Part shown: piece after piece, positions 52,236 to 60,716 of the stretch
Position numbering within the stretch: the first letter of the stretch is position 1
How the letters are laid out: each line of letters starts with the position of its first letter
NCBI GenBank assembly: GCA_038228295.1
Contig: JBBRPH010000001.1
Coordinates: forward strand, 1-64,000
Direction of reading: 5' to 3'
DNA: 64,000 nucleotides
DNA from: JAICKM01 sp038228295
GTDB lineage: Bacteria > Chloroflexota > Chloroflexia > QHBQ01 > JAICKM01
The notes under the pieces: generated by a model
Told to the model about the DNA's origin: nothing
Seen by the model: only the letters and a program-made list of their open reading frames with translations
Databases searched by the model: none
Made by a program: the position numbers and the translations under genes

Positions 52236-53198
52236 GAGTGTCTTCCGGTAGCTCACCCAGGTGTGGGCCTGCGTGAAGCCGACCGATTCGTAGAGCCGTA
52301 GTGCACCGCTGGGGTTTTCCGTATCTACGCCCAGCTTAGCTGTGTCTAGCCCCTCGTCCTGGAGCCGGTGTAGACCGGCCAGCAGCATTGCCCGGCCCAG
52401 CCCGATCTGACGGTAGCCGCGCCGCGTGCCCAACATATGAATCCAACCCTCGTTGGTGCCGTTGCGGGTGTTATAGGCACTGTTCACACCGCAGAAGCAG
52501 AAGGCTGCCAGCGTGCCGTCGGGTGCAACAGCGATCAGGTCGCGCTCGGCATTATAATCGGGTTCGGTCAACCAGTGCTGGTGATCTTCTACGCTGATGT
52601 CGTGGTGGTTCCAGTGGTCAATAAACGACTGATTGAAGGCTTCCACCCAGTGCTCAATCTCGGTCCCACCCGCGTTGGCGCGCACAATGTAGCCCGGTGG
52701 GAACTGCGGGTCAGGAATCGGGCCGGCCAGCGGACGCTGCATGGTGAAAAAGTAGCGCACCACGCTCATGCCCTGCCGCTCCAGCACGCGCAAACCGTAG
52801 GCATCAGGATCGCGCGTCCCAGAGCGCAATTCGACCGGCAGGTCCTGCGCTTGGCCGTCGTCGCGTGCCAGCTTTTCCGCCCAGGCAAAAATCGCCGCTT
52901 CCAATCCTTGCTCGCGGACATCGGGCCGCACGCGGAAGTAGAGGCCGCCGTCCACCACCGCCGGGTCCGGCTCGACCCAGAGTTGGCCGAAGGCCGCCAA
53001 GCGGCCCGACTCGTCTGCCCACAGGCGGATATTACGGTCTTTGTGGGCGTTAGGATGGTCAAATTCGACCCGCAGATCCTCTAACGCATAGTTATCGTTG
53101 CGCTGGTCTACCAAATCACAATCGTTAATCAGGCTACACACGGCGGCCAAATCGGCATCGGTATAGCCACGCGCCTGGAAGGCGGTTTGGGTAGTCAT
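52233..53198 (-). CDS. Tandem GNAT acetyltransferase (MshD-like layout)
   Basis: 321 residues from the ATG at 53198 (AGGAGAT upstream). Two GNAT-type halves are present: a degenerate N-terminal one (residues 1-155; DLPVELRSGTRDPDAYGLRV) and an active-looking C-terminal one with FCFCGVNSAYN and the acetyl-CoA loop GTRRGYRQIGLGRAMLLAGL, ending with VDTENPSGALRLYESVGF. This arrangement is like mycothiol synthase MshD, but Chloroflexota are not known to make mycothiol, so the acceptor is open. It is a single-gene unit with no obvious partner. Confidence 0.87.
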   Translation of the reverse strand: MTTQTAFQARGYTDADLAAVCSLINDCDLVDQRNDNYALEDLRVEFDHPNAHKDRNIRLWADESGRLAAFGQLWVEPDPAVVDGGLYFRVRPDVREQGLEAAIFAWAEKLARDDGQAQDLPVELRSGTRDPDAYGLRVLERQGMSVVRYFFTMQRPLAGPIPDPQFPPGYIVRANAGGTEIEHWVEAFNQSFIDHWNHHDISVEDHQHWLTEPDYNAERDLIAVAPDGTLAAFCFCGVNSAYNTRNGTNEGWIHMLGTRRGYRQIGLGRAMLLAGLHRLQDEGLDTAKLGVDTENPSGALRLYESVGFTQAHTWVSYRKTL

Positions 53199-53341
53199 CA
53201 GGCATCTCCTGTAGAGGAACCGCGTCCACATGGACGCTGGGTGTATCAGCTATCGCCTCTGATTGTAGCACAGGCCGCTGCACCGCCGCATCGGTCCCGA
53301 CACTGAGCCGGTCTCCGCCTCCAGACTGAGGCACACTAATA

Positions 53342-53368
53342 AGGGCAGCGGATCGGTTCCGCTGCCCT
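53342..53368 (-). terminator. Terminator after peptide deformylase
   Basis: AGGGCAGCGGA (53342-53352) pairs exactly with 53358-53368 around a 5-nt loop, 35 nt beyond the def stop on the minus strand. Confidence 0.75.
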
Positions 53369-53403
53369 CGTCTGTAGCTATTGAGGCGTGGCGAAATCTT
53401 CGC

Positions 53404-54003
53404 CTAGGTCGGCGGCTCACCGGCCCCCACGACCACCAGCCGGCCCTCCTCGGTGTGCGCGTCGGCGGTCGGCACGCCCTCGCCCGCTTCCGCCACCGCT
53501 TGGCGCGGCGACAGCTTTTTCAGCGTCGCTAGGTCTTCCACGCGGTCGGTAAATAGCACTCCGTTGAGGTGATCGATTTCGTGCTGCAAGCAACGGGCAA
53601 ACATACCGTCGGCCTTGATGCGCGTGGCCTTGCCGTCCAGCGTCTGCCCCTTGACCACAATGTTAGAGGCCCGCGGCACATCCGCGATCCAGCCGGGCAG
53701 GCTCAGGCACGCCTCGACCCCGATCATCCGTCCCCGGCTCTCCACGATCTCCGGGTTGCATAGGGCCAGCCGCACCGCCAGGCTGCCGGGCGCATCATCT
53801 TCCGGGTCAGGGGTCAGTTCAATAACAATCAAGCGCACAAGGCGATCAATCTGGTTGGCGGCCAGGCCAATGCCGTTGGCCGCCCGCATCGTCTCAAACA
53901 TATCCTGCGCCAGCTTGCGCAGGGCGGGGTCAAATTGCTTGACGCGGTGCGCCGGCTTGCGCAGCGTTGGGTGTTCATCTTTCACGATCTTCAAGAGCGT
54001 CAT
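53404..54003 (-). CDS. def: Peptide deformylase
   Basis: 199 residues from the ATG at 54003, chosen for GGAGGAT 8 nt upstream; the longer frame to 54090 lacks one. It removes the formyl group from new proteins. All three motifs are present: NGIGLAANQI (GxGxAAxQ), EACLSLPGW (usual EGCLS, with Ala for Gly) and QHEIDHLNGVL (HExxH), giving the Cys and two His that bind the metal. A 30-residue C-terminal tail is Ala/Gly/Glu-rich and probably flexible. It lies downstream of the O-acylation pair on the same strand, about 100 nt away. No fmt gene is adjacent. Confidence 0.95.
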   Translation of the reverse strand: MTLLKIVKDEHPTLRKPAHRVKQFDPALRKLAQDMFETMRAANGIGLAANQIDRLVRLIVIELTPDPEDDAPGSLAVRLALCNPEIVESRGRMIGVEACLSLPGWIADVPRASNIVVKGQTLDGKATRIKADGMFARCLQHEIDHLNGVLFTDRVEDLATLKKLSPRQAVAEAGEGVPTADAHTEEGRLVVVGAGEPPT

Positions 54004-54101
54004 CTGTCTGTATCCTCCCCCGGCTGGTGGGCGCACCTGCGGCAAGCGACCAGGAGCCGGGCTGTCTCGAACGAATCCTCCCCCTATCATACCACATTTC
54101 G

Positions 54102-55160
54102 CTATTTCGCTGCCGCCAGATCGCGCAGAACCGGCAGCAGCGCCTCGCGGGCCAATAGGGGCGAGAACTTGGCGGCGCCCCAGCTATTGAGGTGATTGGT
54201 GTCTTGCCAGTCGTGCGGCTCGGGCCACAATTCGTGGCGGTTGTAGTCGTAGAAGGGCAGGCCATGGCGGGCGGCGGTAGCTTGCAAATAGGTGCGATAA
54301 CTCGCATAGGCGGTAGCCGAGAGAAACGTTTCATGCACCCGCGCGATCGGCATATTGACAAGGATGACCCGAATGCCGTGGGCCTGGGCCAGGTTCAAAA
54401 ACTCCTCGAAGCGGGCCGCCGGTGCGCCGCCCACTTGGTAGTCGCGCAACAAGCCCCAGCCCGGCGCATCCACATACTCGCCGCGCATCCGGCCAATCGT
54501 GCCCGCATTCATCACGATCTCCGACGGCACAAAGCCGTAGGGATCGGGCGGTAAGCCGGCGGCGTTGGGGGTCGCCGGCGGGGCGTCGCTCGCTTCCAGT
54601 TCGTCGCGGATGGCCTGATGGTAGCGCGCTAAATAGGAGACGCGACCCAGCAGAAAGCCGAGTTGCGCGTCCAGACGTTGCGTCGGGTCAGGGAAGGCTT
54701 GGCCGTAGTCGTGCAGGGTCGCTAGCTCATCGTTGTAATCGTAGACGTGCGGCAGCCCGATGTTAGCGTTGAACTCATATTCCGCTGCACCATAGATGAT
54801 TACTTTAGGCGCTTTATCCGGCAGGATCTTATTCTTCAGAAACCAGAGATTTGACTGCGTGGTGCCCAGCTTCAAACCCAGGTTGAGAATACGTACCGGC
54901 GGTAAACCGGCCTGAACCGGCACCTGCCCCATCAGCACCGGGCTGAGGCCCAGTTGCACACGCGAGCTGCCCATCAGCAGCACATCGGGCGCGGGCGTCG
55001 CGTGATAGAGCGCGATCCGCCAGAGCACCGAAGGCGCGGCCACTTTGTCGGCATAAACCCAGGGTTCGATAGCCACGCGCACCAGGGTGTCCACCGCCAC
55101 CAGCAGCACGACCACCGCCAACAAGCTACGCCCTACCCGGCGGGAGCGCGTTGTCGTCAT
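54102..55160 (-). CDS. SGNH-type acyltransferase/esterase, membrane-anchored
   Basis: 352 residues from the ATG at 55160. An N-terminal helix (RSLLAVVVLLVAVDTLVRVA) anchors it. The extracellular domain has the SGNH blocks: VLLMGSSRVQLGLSP (nucleophile Ser), ILNLGLKLGTTQSNLW, and the C-terminal DTNHLNSWGAAKF with the Asp and His of the triad. Proteins like this (AlgJ/AlgX, DltD-like) work with MBOAT channels to put acyl groups on exopolysaccharides. The MBOAT gene is directly upstream on the same strand, 180 nt away, so the pair probably O-acetylates a surface polysaccharide. Confidence 0.85.
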   Translation of the reverse strand: MTTTRSRRVGRSLLAVVVLLVAVDTLVRVAIEPWVYADKVAAPSVLWRIALYHATPAPDVLLMGSSRVQLGLSPVLMGQVPVQAGLPPVRILNLGLKLGTTQSNLWFLKNKILPDKAPKVIIYGAAEYEFNANIGLPHVYDYNDELATLHDYGQAFPDPTQRLDAQLGFLLGRVSYLARYHQAIRDELEASDAPPATPNAAGLPPDPYGFVPSEIVMNAGTIGRMRGEYVDAPGWGLLRDYQVGGAPAARFEEFLNLAQAHGIRVILVNMPIARVHETFLSATAYASYRTYLQATAARHGLPFYDYNRHELWPEPHDWQDTNHLNSWGAAKFSPLLAREALLPVLRDLAAAK

Positions 55161-55170
55161 ATTTTCCCGC

Positions 55171-55309
55171 CACGGAGCCACCGAGAAGCCGGCGAAAATG
55201 CAGGTCTCTGCGTCGGGGGGCAGCACTCTGGGCGCTGCTCCCCCGCCGGACAAAACCGTTTCTTCTTACCTCCTAGCCGGTAATCCATCAAAATCTCTGT
55301 GTCTCCGTG
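55171..55309. repeat. Imperfect inverted repeat between the two O-acylation genes
   Basis: CACGGAGCCACCGAGA (55171-55186) pairs with TCTCTGTGTCTCCGTG (55294-55309) with three mismatches. The right arm shows 7-nt periodicity (TCTCTGT, GTCTCCG, TGTTGAT). Confidence 0.45.
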
Positions 55310-55340
55310 TTGATCGTATTCCCACCCATCCGGCAAAGAA

Positions 55341-56762
55341 CTAAAACTGGAAGTAGAGGAAGCGTTGCGCCGCCGCTGGGAAGATCACCATCCAGACGAT
55401 GCCGGCAGCATAGACCAGCGGGCGCAGAGTCCATTCCCAGGCCAGCAGGCGTGCCCAGCGCGCGGGCGGCAAAAGCACACGCAGTGCCTGCGCGCCGCCC
55501 ACCCCGCCGAAGTAGGCCAGCATAAGGGCGGCGACCGTCCAGCGGTCGGCAACAGGCAGCTCCTCAGCGCCGGCAACCGGAGTGAACAGCCGGGTCACGA
55601 ACAGTTGCGTCGTCGCCAGATCGGGCGCTCGAAACAACACCCAGCCGAGGCAGGTGAAGTGGAAGGTGGCGATAATGCCCAACAGCAAGCCAACGGCAAC
55701 AGGCACAGAGCGAAGGGTTGGGGTCGTACCCAGCCGATCCTTGCGTACATCGCCCATCCAACGCAAGGCAGTGAGACCCGCGCCCTGGTATGCACCCCAG
55801 AGCAAGAAGTGCCAGGCCGCGCCGTGCCAAAGGCCGCCCAGCGTCATCGTCAAGAACAAGTTACGGTAGTTGAACAGGCGGCTGCCGTGCGACCCACCGA
55901 GCGGAATGAACAGATAGTCGCGTAGCCACGACGAGAGCGAGATGTGCCAGCGCCGCCAAAAATCGACCAAATTGCGCGCCAAGTAGGGCGCGGCGAAGTT
56001 TTCGGGCACAGTGAAGCCGAACAGTTGCGCCGAGCCGCGCCCGATGTCGGTGTAGCCGGAAAAGTCGAAGAAAATCTGGAAGGCGAAGGCATAAACCGTG
56101 ATCCAGGTGTCGAGGCTACCCAGGCCGGCCGGGTTATCGAAGCCGCTGTTAGCGATACGCGCCAGCCCGTCGGCCAGCACCACCTTCTTGAACAAGCCGC
56201 GCACAATGAGATACACCCCTTCGCCGGCCGACTGCGCGTCGAAGCGTGGGTATTCCTGCAACTGATGGACAAACGCCTGATAGCGTTTGATTGGCCCAGC
56301 AATCTGGGTGGGGAAAAAGGCGGCAAACAGCGCAAACTGCACGAAATTACGCACCGGCGGGCTGCCGCGCCACACATCCACGACGTAGTGAATAAACTCG
56401 AAAGTGAAAAATGAAATACCCAGCGGCAGCAAGATATTCAGCGTAGGCCAATCCGCTTTGAAGGCGCTACGGCCCGTGTCAAGAAAGAAATTGGCGTATT
56501 TGAAGTAGCCTAACACCGCCAAGTTGCCAACCACAGCCAGTGCCAGAACGGCCCGCCGGCGATCACGCCCTAGCCACAAGCCGAAGCCGTAATTGACCAC
56601 CGTTAGTCCCAGAATCAGCAGCAGGTAAGGTGGAATCCAATTGGCATAAAACAAATAACTCGCCACCAACAGCAGCGGATAGCGCACCGGGCGGGGCACG
56701 ATCCAATAAAGAGCGACGACACAGGGCAGGAAAAAACCATAATAGATGCTGTTGAACAACAT
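55341..56762 (-). CDS. MBOAT-family membrane O-acyltransferase (AlgI-like)
   Basis: 473 residues with about eleven transmembrane helices. The first block (FNSIYYGFFLPCVVALYWIV) and DFSGYTDIGRGSAQLFGFTV, NFAAPYLARNLVDFWRRWHI and FLTMTLGGLWHGAAWHFLLW are the AlgI/DltB hallmarks; the last contains the catalytic His of GLWHGA. The protein moves an acyl group across the membrane for transfer to an exopolysaccharide or teichoic-type polymer by the SGNH partner downstream. A GAGGAGA lies 13 nt before the ATG, a rather long spacing. The pair forms a compact surface-modification operon. Confidence 0.93.
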   Translation of the reverse strand: MLFNSIYYGFFLPCVVALYWIVPRPVRYPLLLVASYLFYANWIPPYLLLILGLTVVNYGFGLWLGRDRRRAVLALAVVGNLAVLGYFKYANFFLDTGRSAFKADWPTLNILLPLGISFFTFEFIHYVVDVWRGSPPVRNFVQFALFAAFFPTQIAGPIKRYQAFVHQLQEYPRFDAQSAGEGVYLIVRGLFKKVVLADGLARIANSGFDNPAGLGSLDTWITVYAFAFQIFFDFSGYTDIGRGSAQLFGFTVPENFAAPYLARNLVDFWRRWHISLSSWLRDYLFIPLGGSHGSRLFNYRNLFLTMTLGGLWHGAAWHFLLWGAYQGAGLTALRWMGDVRKDRLGTTPTLRSVPVAVGLLLGIIATFHFTCLGWVLFRAPDLATTQLFVTRLFTPVAGAEELPVADRWTVAALMLAYFGGVGGAQALRVLLPPARWARLLAWEWTLRPLVYAAGIVWMVIFPAAAQRFLYFQF

Positions 56763-56817
56763 ACGGGGGCGCGGTCTCCTCTAGGTTATCCGGCAAGCCC
56801 CCCATTATACCATAAGC

Positions 56818-56884
56818 GCTAAGGGTAAAGCGTAGCCGGCTATGTGGTCTGCCGCTCACTGGCCTACGTCCTATGCCTTACGCC
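56818..56884. repeat. Heptamer-type hairpin at the SLH relic
   Basis: GCTAAGGGTAAAGCGTAG (56818-56835) pairs imperfectly with CTACGTCCTATGCCTTACGCC (56864-56884). The rest of the 56763-57345 gap holds the SLH relic and the promoter at 57129. Confidence 0.45.
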
Positions 56885-57010
56885 TTGCGGTCCGGCGTAA
56901 CGCATTCGCCGTGAGGGCCATATCCACGATCTTGGCGATCCGACTGCGGAAGGCATTAGCCGCCGGCCGAAAAGTGCCGGTGAGCCGCTGAGAATACCAT
57001 AGCAGCCGGC
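56871..57010 (-). pseudogene. Relic of an SLH-repeat gene end
   Basis: On the minus strand 56978-56871 reads GTFRPAANAFRSRIAKIVDM and ends with RRTARRKA and a TAG, the exact pattern of a final SLH repeat. The preceding CYGILSG (57004-56981) is in another frame, separated by a deletion of a few bases. Nothing more of the gene is visible upstream. The stop codon lies inside a heptamer-type repeat. Confidence 0.65.
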
Positions 57011-57128
57011 AGAATCCAACCGCTAAAAGAAGCTAACGGCCTGAGCCGCAGCGGATGCTTGGCTATACAAATGGGTGTACGTAGTGCAGCGATAGGTGCT
57101 ACGCTGTGCAGCCCTCGGCCGACTCTGC

Positions 57129-57157
57129 TGGACAGCGACAGCGGTATCCTCTATACT
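57129..57157 (+). promoter_or_regulatory. Promoter for the beta-helix SLH protein
   Basis: TGGACA at 57129-57134, 17-nt spacer, TATACT at 57152-57157; predicted leader about 180 nt before the ATG at 57346. Confidence 0.65.
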
Positions 57158-57345
57158 ATAGTACTATTGTCCCACTCCAATCGTGGTACTATTAGGCTGA
57201 TCCTTTTCGCCATACCCGGCGCTGAGTCATAGCAGCAAGGATAGCCGGCGCATATCTTTGTTGGTGGGTGCATCCCGTTACGCCCGACGGGTAGGAGAGG
57301 GATTACCGGCCTAAACTATTCGTCTCTCGCAGGAAGGAAGTCTCT

Positions 57346-60300
57346 ATGATCGTTCACAATTACCGACGGGTTCGTTGGATCACCGGTGCCGCTAGCGTCC
57401 TACTCTTGATCTTAAGCACCGGTGCGCTCGGCGTGGCTGCCTACCCCGCCGACCAGGGAGGCGGCGGCAACCGCGCGCTTGCTGCCGTATCGGTCGCCGG
57501 CAGCGGGAACCACCAAACGGTGCGCCCGACAGCGGGGGTGTTTACGGTAAACAATACCGGCGACGCGCCCGACGCAGTGCCCGGCAACGGCGTATGTGAA
57601 ACCGCGCCGGGCAACAATATTTGCACCCTGCGCGCCGCTATTCAGGAAGCGAACGCCCTCGCCGGCCCCTCAACGATCCTGTTCAACATCGCGGGTAGTG
57701 GCGTGCAAACGATCAGCCCCCTGACGGCGCTGCCGACGATCACCGACACGGTGACGATCAACGGCTACAACCAGCCGGGTAGCAGCCCGAACACCCTGAT
57801 CGTGGGCGACAACGCTGTGCTGAATATCGCCATTGACGGCAGCAGCAGCAGCGGCAACGGCCTCAGCTTTGCCGCCGATATCAGCGCCGGCACTAGCGCA
57901 AGCAACAGCCTGGTACAGGGACTGGCGATCGGCGCCTTCTCAAGCTACGGCATCAGCGTAAGTGGTGTGATGAGCGTCACCGTGAACGGCAACTTCATCG
58001 GCACCGACGTGACCGGCAGAGAACCGAATGGGAACGGGGCTGGAGTGCAGTTGAGTGACGCAACCGGCACAGCGGTGGGCGGCCCCAGCGCCGCCGCCCG
58101 CAATCTGATCAGCGGCAACAGCGGTGACGGCATCCAGGTCAGCGGCAACAGTACCCAAAACACGATACAGAACAACTATATCGGCATCAATTCCGACGGC
58201 ACCGGCACAATTTCCAACGGCAACAACGGCGTGCAGTTGCTCGACGGCAGCAACAACCATGTGGGTACGGCCGGCGCTGGCAACCTCATTTCCGGCAACG
58301 GCAATAATGGGATACGCATGGGCCAGTTAGCGGCCGGCACACATATGCTGGTGAACCCCGATAACAACTTTGTGCAAGGCAACAGTATCGGCACCACTGC
58401 CACCGGTGATAGTGCCTTGCCAAACAGTACCTATGGCGTGCAAATCAGCAGTGCCAACGGTAATCTGATCGGCGGTAGCAATACCGGCGAAGGCAACCTG
58501 ATCAGCGGTAACGGAAATAATGGGATCTTTATTGATATTCAAAGCGGTGGTGGCAGCACAAACAATACGCTCCGGGGCAACCGCATCGGCACTGACAGCA
58601 CCGGTACGACGGCGCTTGCCAACGGCGGCAGCGGTGTAGTAATCAGTGGGGCCGCCGGCACTACCATCGGTGGGCCCAACGCGGGCGACGGCAATTTGAT
58701 CAGTGGCAATAGCTTCAGTGGGGTACTGATTAACTCCGGTGCCTTCGCAGCGGCTGCCGCACCGCCGCCGGGCCGAACAGTGCCGCCTGTGCGACAGCCG
58801 CAAGGTGGCCCCACCGGCATCCTACAGGGCAACCGCATCGGCACCACCGCTACGGGCAGCGGAGCGCTAGGCAACGGTGGTTCCGGGGTATCGATCATAG
58901 ATGTATCGAATGTGCAGATCGGCGGCCCAGCACAAGGAGCCGCCAACACTATCGCCTACAACAGCGGCAACGGCGTGACGATCAGTCTGACAGATCCTAG
59001 CACAACCACCGCCGTCGGTGATAGCATCCGGCAAAACGCGATATTCAGCAATACCGGCCTTGGTATTGATCTGGGAAATGACGGTGTGACGGTTAACGAT
59101 CCGTGTGATAGGGATAGCGGTCCGAACAATCTGCAAAATTACCCCGATTTGAGCGCCGCTAGTAGCGTCGGCAGCAACACGCAAATTATCGGCAGTCTAG
59201 AAGCGATGACCAGCACTACGTATATCCTGGAATTCTTCAGCAACCCCGTCTGCGATCCGTCCGGTCACGGCGAAGGGCAAACTTATCTCGGCACGGTTAC
59301 GCTAACCAGCGGCCCCACCTGCGGCGCGCTGCCGTTCAATGTGACCGTGGCGCAAGCGGTGACGCCCGGCCAATTCATCACCGCCGCCGCAACCGATGCG
59401 AACGGCAACACGTCGGAGTTCTCCGCCTGCATAACGGTAGTGGGACCAACCGCCACCCCCACCGCCACTGTGACCTCGACTTTCACTAACACACCTACCC
59501 GCACCGCAACGAGCACAGCCACGAATACTCCCACAGTTACGCAAACGGCTACGCCATCGGTGACACCCACCAGTACCCCGACGACGACTCTTACTAACAC
59601 CCCGACCCTAACCAGCACACCGACAACCACCCCGACAATTACACTAACTGTCACAATGACACCGACCGGTACGCTCAGCCCCAGCGCGACCCCGACGCTC
59701 ACGCCCAGTAATACGGCGACGGTGCCGTCCGCAACTACGATCACAGCCACACCGACCGGCACCCCCAGCGTCGGCACAACCCTGACGGCCGCGCCTAGCA
59801 ACACCGCCGCCGCAACGGTCACGGCCTGTAGCATCCAGTTCAGTGATGTGCCACGCTATAGTCCTTTCTACGTCTACATCGAATGCCTGGCCTGCCGGGG
59901 CATCGTCACCGGTTATAGCGACGGCACCTTCCGCCCCTACAATGCGGTGACTCGCGCCCAAGTCAGCAAAATCGTAGACCTCTCGGCCGGCTTCTTGGAG
60001 CCGGTGACGGGCCGGCACTTTACCGATGTGCCGCCCGGCGACCTGTTCTACCCCTTCATTGAGCGCTTGGCCGAACGTGGGCTGATCAACGGCTATGATT
60101 GCGGCGCGACTAACCCGCAGACCGGCCAAAGCGAGCCGTGTGATGCGCTAAATCGCCCTTACTTCCGCCCCGGCAACAACGTCACGCGCGGCCAACTCGC
60201 CAAGATGGACGCCAACGCAGCGGGCTACACTGACACGCCACCGCCCGGTACGCAGAGCTTTGCCGATGTGACGGCGACCAACGACAACTTCTATATCTAC

Positions 60301-60522
60301 ATCGAGCGTTTGGCGCGCCGGGGTATTATTAGCGGATACGACTGCGGCACCGGCCAGATCAACACTTGCAGCGGCCTGCCGGAGACGTGCGATGCCGCGC
60401 GCCGACCCTACTATCGCTCCTGTGCGGCGATCACACGCGGCCAAAGCGCCAAAATCGTCAGCAACACCTTCTTCCCGCTTGACTGCGCGCCGGGTGACGC
60501 GCCGATCTTACCGGGACGGTAG
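57346..60522 (+). CDS. S-layer-anchored parallel beta-helix protein with CSLREA-type start
   Basis: 1058 residues. Signal peptide 1-31; then FTVNNTGDAPDAVPGNGVCE and CTLRAAIQEAN, the CSLREA-type motif that begins many repeat exoproteins. Residues 100-620 are right-handed beta-helix coils (repeating GNLISGN, NNGIRM, GNRIGT, GGPNAGDG), often a sugar- or surface-binding fold. A short globular part (620-700) and a 115-residue Thr-rich linker lead to three SLH repeats (FSDVPRYSPFYVYIE...GIVTGYSDGTFRP, FTDVPPGDLFYPFIE, FADVTATNDNFYIYIE) that fix it to the wall polymer. AGGAAGG lies 7 nt before the ATG. Probable role: adhesion or surface layer. Confidence 0.9.
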   Translation: MIVHNYRRVRWITGAASVLLLILSTGALGVAAYPADQGGGGNRALAAVSVAGSGNHQTVRPTAGVFTVNNTGDAPDAVPGNGVCETAPGNNICTLRAAIQEANALAGPSTILFNIAGSGVQTISPLTALPTITDTVTINGYNQPGSSPNTLIVGDNAVLNIAIDGSSSSGNGLSFAADISAGTSASNSLVQGLAIGAFSSYGISVSGVMSVTVNGNFIGTDVTGREPNGNGAGVQLSDATGTAVGGPSAAARNLISGNSGDGIQVSGNSTQNTIQNNYIGINSDGTGTISNGNNGVQLLDGSNNHVGTAGAGNLISGNGNNGIRMGQLAAGTHMLVNPDNNFVQGNSIGTTATGDSALPNSTYGVQISSANGNLIGGSNTGEGNLISGNGNNGIFIDIQSGGGSTNNTLRGNRIGTDSTGTTALANGGSGVVISGAAGTTIGGPNAGDGNLISGNSFSGVLINSGAFAAAAAPPPGRTVPPVRQPQGGPTGILQGNRIGTTATGSGALGNGGSGVSIIDVSNVQIGGPAQGAANTIAYNSGNGVTISLTDPSTTTAVGDSIRQNAIFSNTGLGIDLGNDGVTVNDPCDRDSGPNNLQNYPDLSAASSVGSNTQIIGSLEAMTSTTYILEFFSNPVCDPSGHGEGQTYLGTVTLTSGPTCGALPFNVTVAQAVTPGQFITAAATDANGNTSEFSACITVVGPTATPTATVTSTFTNTPTRTATSTATNTPTVTQTATPSVTPTSTPTTTLTNTPTLTSTPTTTPTITLTVTMTPTGTLSPSATPTLTPSNTATVPSATTITATPTGTPSVGTTLTAAPSNTAAATVTACSIQFSDVPRYSPFYVYIECLACRGIVTGYSDGTFRPYNAVTRAQVSKIVDLSAGFLEPVTGRHFTDVPPGDLFYPFIERLAERGLINGYDCGATNPQTGQSEPCDALNRPYFRPGNNVTRGQLAKMDANAAGYTDTPPPGTQSFADVTATNDNFYIYIERLARRGIISGYDCGTGQINTCSGLPETCDAARRPYYRSCAAITRGQSAKIVSNTFFPLDCAPGDAPILPGR

Positions 60523-60560
60523 TGCAAGCACGTCGTATAATAAGTCGGCGGTAGCAGTGA

Positions 60561-60653
60561 CACCAGGGAGGTACAGAGGCACACAACCACGGAGACTCAG
60601 GAGGGTTGCGAGAGCACCCGCCAACTATTCCGTGACTCTATGTCTCCCTGGTG
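60561..60653. repeat. Imperfect hairpin repeat upstream of the peroxiredoxin
   Basis: CACCAGGGAGGTACAGAG (60561-60578) pairs with 60636-60653 in 15 of 18 positions. Parts of both arms run in 7-nt register (ACGGAGA, CTCAGGA; CTCTATG, TCTCCCT). Confidence 0.5.
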
Positions 60654-60716
60654 GCGTGCGGTTCCGTGTTAAACTGCAAAAGAGAGATAGCAACAAGCAA
60701 TAAGGAGTAGTACCCG

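Noticed and set aside
57800..59100. Repeated GGCAAC/ATCAGCGGCAAC motifs as DNA repeats
   Set aside because: They are codons of beta-helix coils in one protein and show protein-level, not DNA-level, constraint.
12228..60522. SLH proteins plus MBOAT pair as one surface-layer locus
   Set aside because: The genes have separate promoters and terminators and lie far apart; a common role is possible but nothing in the sequence ties them together.
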